From: DATBAK01 sp036787815
GTDB lineage: Bacteria; Actinomycetota; Acidimicrobiia; IMCC26256; PALSA-610
DNA length: 45,173 bases
Assembly: GCA_036787815.1 (NCBI GenBank)
Contig: DAIQOP010000002.1
Coordinates: forward strand, 1-45,173
Direction of reading: 5' to 3'
This document shows positions 23,326 to 30,784 of this stretch, piece after piece. The stretch's first letter is position 1; each line of letters opens with the position of its first letter. The position numbers and the translations under genes are program-made. The notes beneath the pieces are model-generated. The model searched no databases and was not told where the DNA came from. It worked only from the letters and a program-made list of their open reading frames with translations.

Positions 23326-24735
23326 TCACGCGCGCACGGGGCGCGCCTTCCAGAAGTAGTCGTGAATCCCGTCGGCGGTGAAGAGGCGGCGGAAGGTCAT
23401 CTCGACGCGGTCGCCGATGTGTACGTCGGCCGGGTCGACATCGGTGAGCTCGACCGGGAAGCGGCCACCCCCGTCGAAGTCGACGACCGCGAACACGATC
23501 GGCGGGCTCGGCGAGTACGCGAGCTTGTCGATCGTGAACGTGACGATCGTCGCGGCGACGTCGGCCATGGGCACCGCGTCCATGTCGTCGAGCGCGCCGC
23601 CGTCCATCGAGACGCGCGCGGGCGGGAGATGGAGCGCGCCGCTGGTGCGGTCCCGGGAGGCGACGAACCCGAACTTCCAGTCCTCGGAGCGACCGGCGGC
23701 CGATGCCGACACGCGTGCCGGCTCCGGGCGGCGCGGCGGCTCGACGGTCGCCATGCCCCGCCACGAGAGGAACTTGCCGTAGAGCAGCTCGCCGCCGGCC
23801 GCAACCTGGTGGGCGATCGACCGGGCCGGTGTGTACGAGGCGATCGCGTCGGTGGTGCGGAAGAGCAGCACGTCGGCGCCGTCCGCGAGCACGACGACGG
23901 CAAGCACCTGGCCGGGCGTCGCGGTCTCGAGCATGTGGGTGAGGAGCAGGGCGGGGTCGGCGGTCGCCGTGTTGCCGACGGTTGCCGAGAGATCCTCGAT
24001 CAGCACACCGTCGCCGACGCCGAGCTTGCGGCCGAGCGCCTTGACCGCCCGTGCATGCATGCCGGTGACGGCGACCCGGTCGACTTGCGCCGGGGTGAGC
24101 CCCGTCGCCTTCAGCGCACCGCTCCACGCCTGCTCCGCGAGCGGCAGGTACTTCGTCTCGCCGAAGCGTTCCTCCCACATCCTCGACCGGGTCTCGCCCG
24201 GCGTGCGCCACCGGTCGACGAACTCCTCCGTCGCCGCACCCGCACCGAGATACTCGGCGATCAGGGGCGCACCGGCGCGCTCGCCGTCGCCGACGAGCAC
24301 CGCCGCGGCGCCGTCGCCACCGGACGACTCGTCGGCGCTCGTCGGGAGGCCCGTGCGCATGTCGGACGCCACGACCAGCACCGTGGCTCCGCTCTCGAGT
24401 CCGACCCGCAGCGCGCCGGGCCCCGAACGCACGGCCCCGCCCATGTCGAGGGCGACGCGATCGCCGGGCAGGCGCAGCGCCGCGTGGATCGCGGTCGCGT
24501 TGGTCTTGTCGAGGTAGGCCGGGCTGGCGGTCGCGAACCAGAGCGCGTCGGGTTGCACGTCGCGACCCCGCAGCGCCAACCGCGCCGCCTCGACACCCAT
24601 CGTGGTGGTGTCCTCGTCGTACGACGCGACCGAACGGCTGCCCTTGCCACCCCCGGTGCCGAACGTCTTGGCGACCTCGGCGCGCGCCAACCTCCGGAAC
24701 GGTATGTATCCCCCGCAACTGATGATCCCTCGCAC
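23326..24735 (-). CDS. HMG-CoA synthase/KAS III-like protein fused to DUF35 OB-fold
   Basis: A 469-residue two-part protein. Residues 1-330 follow the HMG-CoA synthase/ketoacyl synthase III fold (GIISCGGYIPFRRL start, ALWFATASPAYLDKTNA, SSGGDGAAAVLVG, VGNTATADPALLL). Where the nucleophilic cysteine is expected (ACxAGT-like) I read AVRSG, so it may be non-catalytic for condensation. Residues 345-465 form a DUF35-type OB domain (FGFVASRDRTSG, VVDFDGGGRFPVELTDVDP, IGDRVEMTFRRLF) without zinc cysteines. DUF35 proteins bridge thiolase and HMG-CoA synthase in archaea. GTG 24735 has TAGACT 8 nt upstream. Confidence 0.82.
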   Translation of the reverse strand: MRGIISCGGYIPFRRLARAEVAKTFGTGGGKGSRSVASYDEDTTTMGVEAARLALRGRDVQPDALWFATASPAYLDKTNATAIHAALRLPGDRVALDMGGAVRSGPGALRVGLESGATVLVVASDMRTGLPTSADESSGGDGAAAVLVGDGERAGAPLIAEYLGAGAATEEFVDRWRTPGETRSRMWEERFGETKYLPLAEQAWSGALKATGLTPAQVDRVAVTGMHARAVKALGRKLGVGDGVLIEDLSATVGNTATADPALLLTHMLETATPGQVLAVVVLADGADVLLFRTTDAIASYTPARSIAHQVAAGGELLYGKFLSWRGMATVEPPRRPEPARVSASAAGRSEDWKFGFVASRDRTSGALHLPPARVSMDGGALDDMDAVPMADVAATIVTFTIDKLAYSPSPPIVFAVVDFDGGGRFPVELTDVDPADVHIGDRVEMTFRRLFTADGIHDYFWKARPVRA

Positions 24736-24743
24736 GGCGGCGC

Positions 24744-24749
24744 AGTCTA
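24744..24749 (-). promoter_or_regulatory. -10 box TAGACT, leaderless start
   Basis: TAGACT on the minus strand, 8 nt before the GTG at 24735. Confidence 0.5.
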
Positions 24750-24771
24750 GGAGCGCCGGAGCACCCGCCCC

Positions 24772-24777
24772 TAGAGT
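24772..24777 (+). promoter_or_regulatory. -10 box TAGAGT, leaderless start
   Basis: TAGAGT ends 8 nt before the GTG at 24786. It is divergent from, and 22 nt away from, the TAGACT box of the ketosynthase-like gene; the whole gap is only 50 nt. Confidence 0.5.
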
Positions 24778-24785
24778 GACCGGTC

Positions 24786-26033
24786 GTGCGGCTCGGGGAC
24801 ATCGCCAACGGGGATGCGGTGCCCTACGGGAAACCGCTCGACGGGGTGCGCGTGCTCGCGGCCGAGCAGATGCAGGCGCTGCCCTACGCGACCCAGATGC
24901 TCGCCCGCCTCGGAGCCGAGGTGGTGAAGGTCGAGCACCCGGTGCGCGGCGAGTCCGGCCGGGGCTCGACGCCCGCGATGAGCGACCCGGAGGGGCGCTC
25001 GGTCGGTGCCACCTACCTGCGCAACAACCTCGACAAGCGCAGCCTCGGCCTCGACCTCAAGTCGCCCGAGGGCCGCGGGCTCTTCCTCGACCTCGCGGCG
25101 AACTTCGACGTGGTGGCCGAGAACTTCAAGGCCGGGACCATGGACCGCATGGGCCTCGGCTACGACGTGATCTCGGCCCGCTACCCGCGCGTCGTCTACC
25201 TCTCGATCTCGGGATTCGGCAACGCGACCGACACCCCGTACCGCGACTGGCCCGCGTACGCGTCGATCGTCGAGGCGATGTCGGGGATCTACGAGTACAA
25301 GAGCGGACCGGACCGCCCACCGGTCACCATCCCGGTCGGCGCGCTGGGCGACATCTCGTCGGCCCTGTTCGCGATCATCGGTGTGCTCGCGGCGCTGCGG
25401 CACCGCGACCACACCGGCGTCGGCCAGTACGTCGACATCGCGATGCTCGACGCGATGGTCGCGATGACCGACGTGGTCACCAACTTCTGGTCGATGGGGG
25501 TGCGCCCCGAGCCCGGCAAGGGGCTCGAGGTGATCTGCGAGGGCTTCCGGGCATCCGACGGCTACGTCGTCGTGCAGGTCGTGCGTGAGCACCAGTTCGC
25601 CAAGCTCGCCGACCTGGTCGGGCGGCCGGAGTGGAAGGACGACCCCCGATTCGCGACGCGGGCCGGGTGGGCACCGCACCTCGAGACCGTGATCCGCCCC
25701 GGCGTCGAGGCGTGGACCTCGCAGCACACCAAGCTCGATGCCGCGCGGGCGTTCACGGCGGCCGGCATCGCGGCGGGCCCGAGCAACCGCGCTCCCGACG
25801 TGATCGCCGACCCGCACGTGGCCGCCCGGCACATGCTCGTCGAGGTTCCCCGCACCGACGGCGGCGATCCGGTGCTCGTGCCCGGCAACCCGGTGAAGCT
25901 CTCCAAGATGGCCGAGGGCCCCGAGACCCGGATGCCCTGGGTCGGCGAGCACACCGACACGGTGCTGCGCTCGGAGCTCGGACTCGACGACGAGACCCTC
26001 GGCCGACTCCGCGGCATGGGCGTCATCACCTGA
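24786..26033 (+). CDS. Family III acyl-CoA transferase (CaiB/BaiF)
   Basis: A 415-residue family III CoA-transferase. N-terminal signature LDGVRVLAAEQMQALPYATQMLARLGAEVVKVE, nucleotide-like CoA-binding region NNLDKRSLGLDLKSPEGR, and the catalytic aspartate in PVGALGDISSALFAI, followed by HRDHTGVGQYVDIAMLDAM. It moves CoA between acyl groups, activating a carboxylic acid without ATP. Substrate unknown. It starts the 24786-30618 acyl-CoA gene set; a 73-nt gap with a promoter and palindrome follows it. Confidence 0.93.
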   Translation: MRLGDIANGDAVPYGKPLDGVRVLAAEQMQALPYATQMLARLGAEVVKVEHPVRGESGRGSTPAMSDPEGRSVGATYLRNNLDKRSLGLDLKSPEGRGLFLDLAANFDVVAENFKAGTMDRMGLGYDVISARYPRVVYLSISGFGNATDTPYRDWPAYASIVEAMSGIYEYKSGPDRPPVTIPVGALGDISSALFAIIGVLAALRHRDHTGVGQYVDIAMLDAMVAMTDVVTNFWSMGVRPEPGKGLEVICEGFRASDGYVVVQVVREHQFAKLADLVGRPEWKDDPRFATRAGWAPHLETVIRPGVEAWTSQHTKLDAARAFTAAGIAAGPSNRAPDVIADPHVAARHMLVEVPRTDGGDPVLVPGNPVKLSKMAEGPETRMPWVGEHTDTVLRSELGLDDETLGRLRGMGVIT

Positions 26034-26041
26034 GCGACCCG

Positions 26042-26047
26042 TAACAT
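26042..26047 (+). promoter_or_regulatory. -10-like TAACAT beside the palindromic operator
   Basis: TAACAT lies 9 nt before the palindrome at 26057-26075, which would place the operator over the transcription start. A repressor bound there would block initiation. It gives the dehydrogenase and downstream genes a possible separate promoter. Confidence 0.35.
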
Positions 26048-26056
26048 GGCGCCGCC

Positions 26057-26075
26057 ATCTGACGGACCGTCAGAT
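26057..26075. promoter_or_regulatory. Perfect 9-1-9 palindromic operator
   Basis: ATCTGACGGACCGTCAGAT reads the same on both strands around the central base. Its length and form are those of a TetR-family operator. It lies 31 nt before the ATG of the first acyl-CoA dehydrogenase in the 73-nt gap. A TetR gene is at 20521-21132, but no evidence ties the two together. Confidence 0.7.
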
Positions 26076-26106
26076 CAGAGGCCAACCACGGGCTCACGAG
26101 GGACAG

Positions 26107-27312
26107 ATGGACTTCGACTTCTCACCCGAGCAGCAGGCGTTCGCCGCCGATGTCGAGCGCTTCCTCGACGACAACGACGACCCGGACGTGTTCGACCTGA
26201 CCCGGGAGAACATGGCCCAGATCGTCGACACGCCGAAGCGGCGGGCGTTCATGCGCACCCTCGGCGAGCGGGGCTGGCTCGGGATGACCTGGCCGAAGGA
26301 GTACGGCGGCTCCGAGGGTGAAGGCGTCTACGAGTACCTGCTGAACGAGCAGCTCGCCGGCCGCGGCGGACCGCAGATCGGCAAGGGCGTCGGCATCATC
26401 GGCAAGACGCTCATCGCGCACGGGAACGACTTCCTCAAGGAGAAGTTCCTGCCGATGATCCTGCGCAACGAGGTGGAGTTCGCGGTCGGCTACAGCGAAC
26501 CCAACGCGGGATCCGACGCCGCGTCGATGCGCCTCAAGGCCGAGCGGGCCGAGCGCGACGGCAAGCCCGGTTGGGTCCTCAACGGCCAGAAGACCTGGAC
26601 GACCTCGGCCCACTTCGCCGAGTGGTACTGGCTCGGCACCCGCACCGACCCCGACGACAAGCACCGCGGGATCACGCTGATGCTGGTGCCGCTCGATCAA
26701 CCCGGAGTCGAGATCCGCGCGATCTGGACGATGGGCGACGAGCGCACGAACGAGGTCTTCATCGACGACGTGTTCGTCCCCGACGAGTACGTCGTCGGCG
26801 AGGTCGGCCGCGGCTTCCAGTACATCTCGCAGGCGCTCGATCTCGAGCGCTTCACGATGTTCACGATCTCCCCGATGCAGCAGCGCCTCGATCTCCTGTG
26901 CGACTACGTGCGCACCGAGACGCGCGACGGCAAGCCGTTGCGCGACGACCCGGTGATCCGCCAGCGGCTCGCCCGGCTCGTGACCGAGGCCGAGGTCGCG
27001 CGCGTGCTCGGCCTGCGCGTCGTCGACGCGTCGGTCAAGGCCGAGAAGATCGAGGGTGCGCCGCCGCCGACGGTCGAGTCGTCGCAGTACAAGTTGTTCG
27101 CGACGGAGCTCTCCCAGCGCATCGCCGACGCGGCGATGGACATCGCCGGCCCGGGCAGCCAGCTCCGGGTCAAGACCAAGGCCGCGCCGATGGAAGGCCG
27201 GTCCGAGTCGACGTACCGCTACACCGTGATCGACACGATCGGCGGCGGCTCGTCGGAGATCCAGAAGAACGTCATCGCCCGCCGTGGGCTCGGGCTCCCC
27301 AAGAACTTCTGA
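26107..27312 (+). CDS. Acyl-CoA dehydrogenase
   Basis: A 401-residue FAD enzyme that introduces an alpha-beta double bond. N-terminal helical domain begins MDFDFSPEQQAF. The middle beta domain holds VGYSEPNAGSDAASMR and VLNGQKTWTTSAHFAEW, both FAD/substrate contacts. The C-terminal helical domain ends DTIGGGSSEIQKNVIARRGLGLP, the usual FAD-contacting loop. It is downstream of the palindromic operator and directly upstream (4 nt) of the second CoA-transferase. A second, shorter dehydrogenase ends the same gene set, so the two may form an alpha/beta enzyme as in sterol-type pathways; this is inference. Confidence 0.94.
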   Translation: MDFDFSPEQQAFAADVERFLDDNDDPDVFDLTRENMAQIVDTPKRRAFMRTLGERGWLGMTWPKEYGGSEGEGVYEYLLNEQLAGRGGPQIGKGVGIIGKTLIAHGNDFLKEKFLPMILRNEVEFAVGYSEPNAGSDAASMRLKAERAERDGKPGWVLNGQKTWTTSAHFAEWYWLGTRTDPDDKHRGITLMLVPLDQPGVEIRAIWTMGDERTNEVFIDDVFVPDEYVVGEVGRGFQYISQALDLERFTMFTISPMQQRLDLLCDYVRTETRDGKPLRDDPVIRQRLARLVTEAEVARVLGLRVVDASVKAEKIEGAPPPTVESSQYKLFATELSQRIADAAMDIAGPGSQLRVKTKAAPMEGRSESTYRYTVIDTIGGGSSEIQKNVIARRGLGLPKNF

Positions 27313-27316
27313 CCCC

Positions 27317-28483
27317 GTGCCCGAAGCCATGCTCCACGGCATCACCGTGCTCGACCTGGCCAGTGTCGGTCCGGCCGCGCGTACCTCGCGTTGGCTCGCC
27401 GACTACGGCGCCGCGGTCGTGAAGGTCGGACCACCGCCGGGCCAGGGCGGGGTGCAGATCACCCCGCCGTTCTACGCGTACGGCGGCCACCGCGGGATGC
27501 GGCGCACGCTCCTCGACCTGAAGGCGCCGGCCGGAGTCGACGCGTTCCTGCGCCTCGCGACCGGAGCCGACGTGGTGATCGAGAGCTTCCGGCCCGGAGT
27601 GATGGATCGACTCGGGCTCGGCTATCCGGCGGTCAAAGCCGTGAACCCGCGCATCGTGTTCTGCTCGACCACGGGCTACGGGCAGGACGGCCCCCACGCG
27701 CAATGGGCCGGCCACGACCTCAACTACCTCGCGGCGGGCGGCTACCTCGACTGCTCCGGTCGCGACGCCGCCCACGGCCCGGCACTCCCCGGCGCCACGA
27801 TCGCCGACAGTGCGGGCGGCGGCATGCACGCGGCGATGGCGATCCTGGCCGCGTTGGTGCGTCGCGCCGCGACGGGCGAGGGTGCGTACCTCGACGTCTC
27901 GGTGGCCGACGGCGTGGTCGCGCTGATGTCGCTCGCGATCGACGAGTTCCTCGCGACGGGCGAGGTGCCGGGCCCGCGCCACGGCCTGCTCACCGGCCGG
28001 TACGCCTGCTACGACGTGTACGAATGCGCCGACGGGCGCTGGCTCTCCGTGGCGGCGATCGAGCCCCGTTTCTGGGCCAACCTCTGCCGCGCGCTCGGCT
28101 GCGAGCTCTGGATCGACCATCAGACCGACGACGACGCGCAGCCGGCCGTCCGCGAGGCGCTGCGCGCCGCGTTCGGAACCCGCGATCGCGACAGCTGGGT
28201 CGCGACGCTCGGGCCGGCTGACACGTGCGTTGCACCGGTCGCGTCGATCCCCGAAGTCGTCGCGGACCCGCACCTCCGGGCGCGCAACGTGTTCGTCGAG
28301 GCGCAGCGCACCGAGGGCGAGCCGTTCCGCCAGGTCGGTTGGGTGCTCGCGGGCATGGACCGCGCCCAGCCGGCGCCCGTCGTCGCAGACCCGGCGATGA
28401 CCGACACCGACGCGTTGCTGGTCGAAGCCGGTCTCGACCGGGCGACCATCGCCACCCTCCGTTCGGAAGGAGTCGTCGCGTGA
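27317..28483 (+). CDS. Family III acyl-CoA transferase/racemase-like protein
   Basis: A 388-residue CaiB/BaiF family member, shorter than and clearly diverged from the first one (24786-26033). It shows LDLASVGPAARTSRWLADYGAAVVKV, ADVVIESFRPGVMDRLGLGY, and an aspartate in GATIADSAGGGMHAAMAILA at the catalytic position. CoA transferase and alpha-methylacyl-CoA racemase are both possible. GTG 27317 is used; ATG 27329 is an alternative and neither has a clear SD. The last codons overlap the next gene (GTGA at 28480-28483). Confidence 0.9.
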   Translation: MPEAMLHGITVLDLASVGPAARTSRWLADYGAAVVKVGPPPGQGGVQITPPFYAYGGHRGMRRTLLDLKAPAGVDAFLRLATGADVVIESFRPGVMDRLGLGYPAVKAVNPRIVFCSTTGYGQDGPHAQWAGHDLNYLAAGGYLDCSGRDAAHGPALPGATIADSAGGGMHAAMAILAALVRRAATGEGAYLDVSVADGVVALMSLAIDEFLATGEVPGPRHGLLTGRYACYDVYECADGRWLSVAAIEPRFWANLCRALGCELWIDHQTDDDAQPAVREALRAAFGTRDRDSWVATLGPADTCVAPVASIPEVVADPHLRARNVFVEAQRTEGEPFRQVGWVLAGMDRAQPAPVVADPAMTDTDALLVEAGLDRATIATLRSEGVVA

Positions 28484-29001
28484 GCACCGATACCGAGGTT
28501 CCCGCCGACGTCAAAGAATTGATCGGCGTCGTGCAGTACGAGGAACGCGGCGAGTTCCCGGTCGAGCGCGGCTACATCTGGACGTCGTGCGCGTCGGTCG
28601 AGAACGGCAATCCGCTGTTCTGGGACGACGCCGTCGCGGCCGAGCTCACCGGCGGCCCGATCGCACCGCCGACGATGTTGTCGGTGTGGTTCCGTCCGCA
28701 CAACTGGGCACCGGGACGCAGCGCGCCGGGGCTGCCGCTCCAGGTGCACTTCGACCTGAAGGCCCGCTTCGATCTCCCCGAAGCGATCATGAGCGACAAC
28801 ACGATCGTGTTTCACGAGCCCGTGCGCCTCGGCGACATCGTGACCAGCCGGCAGATCCTGCGTTCGGTGAGCGAACCCAAGACCACCAAGCTCGGCACCG
28901 GGCGGTTCTGGGTGATCGACGTCGAGTACCTCAACCAACGCGGCGAGCTCGTGGGCGTCGAGTCGTACACCGGCTTCGGATACCGGAGGAACGCGTCATG
29001 A
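28480..29001 (+). CDS. MaoC-type hot-dog protein, FAS1-like dehydratase N domain
   Basis: A 173-residue single hot-dog protein. It has the MaoC_dehydrat_N pattern: YEERGEFPVERGYIWTSCASVENGNPLFWDD, then PIAPPTML and later VRLGDIVTSRQIL. The Asp/His catalytic pair of hydratase 2 is not seen, so this is probably the non-catalytic half of a heteromeric hydratase with the next gene. GGAAGGAG lies 7 nt before GTG 28480. The junction with the next gene is ATGA (28998-29001), which fits stoichiometric translation. Confidence 0.85.
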   Translation: MSTDTEVPADVKELIGVVQYEERGEFPVERGYIWTSCASVENGNPLFWDDAVAAELTGGPIAPPTMLSVWFRPHNWAPGRSAPGLPLQVHFDLKARFDLPEAIMSDNTIVFHEPVRLGDIVTSRQILRSVSEPKTTKLGTGRFWVIDVEYLNQRGELVGVESYTGFGYRRNAS

Positions 29002-29468
29002 CGAAGACGCTCACCGAGGTGGCCGTCGGCGACCGGATCCCCGATCTCGCGTACCCCGTCACCGCGACGACGGTGGTGCTCGGCGCGCTCGCGAGCCGCG
29101 ACTGGCGCCCGATGCACCACGACCACGACTTCGCGGTGCACCGCAACGGCACACGCGACATCTTCCTCAACACGCCCAACCAGGCGGCCTGGTTCGAGCG
29201 CTACCTCACCGACTGGTCGGGCCCGACCGGCCGGCTCGGCCGCATGAAGTTCCGCATGAAAGGTTCGGTGTTCCCCGGCGACGTCATGGTGCTGCGGGGC
29301 ACCGTCGACGAAGTGACGACCGACGAGACCGGCTGCGGGTGGGTTCGGCTTCGCGTGACCCTCGAGGTCGACGGCGACGTCAAGACCGAGTGCGCGGCCC
29401 GCATCGCGCTGCCCGTGTCCGCGACCGACAACCCGTGGGCGCGTCGCGGCGACGCCTGGAAACCCTGA
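28998..29468 (+). CDS. MaoC-type hydratase subunit
   Basis: A 156-residue hot-dog protein. ASRDWRPMHHDHDFA supplies Asp35 and His40, corresponding to the D-x4-H catalytic pair of (R)-specific enoyl-CoA hydratases. RLGRMKFRMKGSVFPGDVMVLRGTV is the conserved second half. SD GGAGG is 8 nt before the ATG. Together with the overlapping upstream gene it likely forms a two-subunit hydratase, as known for ChsH1/ChsH2 in steroid side-chain breakdown; the substrate here is unknown. Confidence 0.88.
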   Translation: MTKTLTEVAVGDRIPDLAYPVTATTVVLGALASRDWRPMHHDHDFAVHRNGTRDIFLNTPNQAAWFERYLTDWSGPTGRLGRMKFRMKGSVFPGDVMVLRGTVDEVTTDETGCGWVRLRVTLEVDGDVKTECAARIALPVSATDNPWARRGDAWKP

Positions 29469-29490
29469 GACGAAGCAGAGGATGTGAACG

Positions 29491-30618
29491 ATGGATCTCG
29501 ACCGCACTGAAGAGCAGGAGATGCTGCGCGAGATGGTGCGCGGCGTCTGCAGCTCGTACGCGCCGCTCGAGACGGTGCGCGCGCTCGAGGACGACCCGAT
29601 CGGGTACCCGCTCGAGCTCTGGAAGCAGCTCGGCGAGCTCGACCTCATCGGCCTGATGATCCCGCCCGAGTACGGCGGCTCGGGCATGACCGCGCTCGAG
29701 GGCGCGGTGGTCTACGAGGAGCTCGGTCGTGCGCTCACCCCGTCGCCACACTTCGTCAGCGCGGTGATGAGCGCGGGCGTGCTGCTCCGCGCCGGGAGCG
29801 ACGAGCAGAAGCAGGCGAGGTTGGCGAAGATCGCCTCGGGGGAGACGATCGTGTCGACGGCGTGGCTCGAGCCCGGCAACGGCTTCGGCCCCGCCGGCGT
29901 TGCGCTCACCGCCCGCGCCGACGGGAGCGACTACGTGCTCGACGGCACCAAGTGGCACGTGCCCTTCGCCCGCGCCGCGCACGAGCTGGTGGTGCTCGCC
30001 CGCACGACCGATGGCGTCGACCTGTTCCTCGTCGACCCGTCGAGCCCCGGCGTCACCCTCACGCAGCAGATGACCATCGCGTCGGACACGCAGTACGCGG
30101 TCGAGCTCAGCGGCGTGCGGGTCCCGGCCGCGAACCGCATCGGGCCGGCCGGAAGCGGCTGGGACACCTGGCACGCCACCATGCTCGAAGGCATCGTGCT
30201 CCTCGCCGCGCAGGCGATGGGCGGCGCCCGGTACGCGTTCGACATCACGGTGCAGTACGCGAAGGACCGGCACCAGTTCGACAAGCCGCTCGGCGCGTTC
30301 CAGGCGATCGCCCACTACCTGGCCGACGCGTCGGCGACCGTCGAGGGTGGCACGATCCTGGTGTACGAGGCGGCGTGGGCGAACGCGAACGACCGGCCGA
30401 TCGCGCGGTTGGCGCCGATGGCGAAGCTGTTCGCGTGCCGCACGTTCCGCGACGTGACGGCGATGGGCCAGCAGGTGTTCGGCGGGATCGGGTTCACGCT
30501 CGAATCCGACATCCAGCTCTACTTCCGCCGGGCGAAGCAGCTCCAGATCTCGTGGTTCGACGACCGCTACCTCGAGGAGCTCATCGCCGCCGACCGGCTC
30601 GACGCGCCCGTCGGGTGA
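29491..30618 (+). CDS. Acyl-CoA dehydrogenase
   Basis: A 375-residue dehydrogenase, shorter than its neighbour. It keeps the N-terminal MDLDRTEEQEMLREMVRG helix, MIPPEYGGSGMTALEGAVVYEELGRAL, and the C-terminal MGQQVFGGIGFTLESDIQLYFRRAKQLQ block, which replaces the usual EGT/EIQ ending. The middle FAD loop (STAWLEPGNGFGPAGV) is unusual, lacking the TEP-GSD motif, so it could be a beta-type partner. An SD-like AGAGGA precedes ATG 29491. A strong hairpin terminator follows the stop. Confidence 0.92.
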   Translation: MDLDRTEEQEMLREMVRGVCSSYAPLETVRALEDDPIGYPLELWKQLGELDLIGLMIPPEYGGSGMTALEGAVVYEELGRALTPSPHFVSAVMSAGVLLRAGSDEQKQARLAKIASGETIVSTAWLEPGNGFGPAGVALTARADGSDYVLDGTKWHVPFARAAHELVVLARTTDGVDLFLVDPSSPGVTLTQQMTIASDTQYAVELSGVRVPAANRIGPAGSGWDTWHATMLEGIVLLAAQAMGGARYAFDITVQYAKDRHQFDKPLGAFQAIAHYLADASATVEGGTILVYEAAWANANDRPIARLAPMAKLFACRTFRDVTAMGQQVFGGIGFTLESDIQLYFRRAKQLQISWFDDRYLEELIAADRLDAPVG

Positions 30619-30621
30619 CGC

Positions 30622-30680
30622 GCACGCGGGTGCGGACGCGAGTCGGCCCGGAGCGTTCGCCCCGGGCCGATCACGCGTGC
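30622..30680. terminator. Hairpin terminator between convergent genes
   Basis: TCGGCCCGG (30643-30651) pairs perfectly with CCGGGCCGA (30662-30670) around a 10-base loop. An outer GCACGCG (30622-30628) / CGCGTGC (30674-30680) extends the stem. There is no U-run, as is common in high-G+C actinobacteria. It begins 4 nt after the dehydrogenase stop and could serve both strands. Confidence 0.6.
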
Positions 30681-30700
30681 CTACTGGAGTCGCTTCGCTG

Positions 30701-30784
30701 CTACCACTGGTAGGTGAGGCTGGGCTCGATCGCCGGGAGGTCCGTGTCGGTCGACTTCGAGTAGTCGCTGTTGTCGAGGGGGCG
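30701..30784 (-). pseudogene. Possible C-terminal gene remnant
   Basis: Directly after the BNR gene stop and in the same frame are 27 more sense codons and TAG, reading RPLDNSDYSKSTDTDLP and ending EPSLTYQW. The last 24 codons all end in G or C, as in real genes here, which is unlikely by chance in intergenic DNA. No start is seen. It may be the tail of a lost gene, or a former extension of the BNR gene cut off by a TGA. Confidence 0.3.

Noticed and set aside
23378..23782. Additional small plus-strand genes opposite the acyl-CoA genes
   Set aside because: No SD, no -10 box, biased toward the antisense of known domains.
21721..24750. A 1009-codon open frame on the plus strand opposite coaA, thiolase and the DUF35 fusion
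   Set aside because: Long antisense frames are expected at this G+C. The peptide is Arg/His/Asp-rich without motifs, while the minus strand has three clear families.
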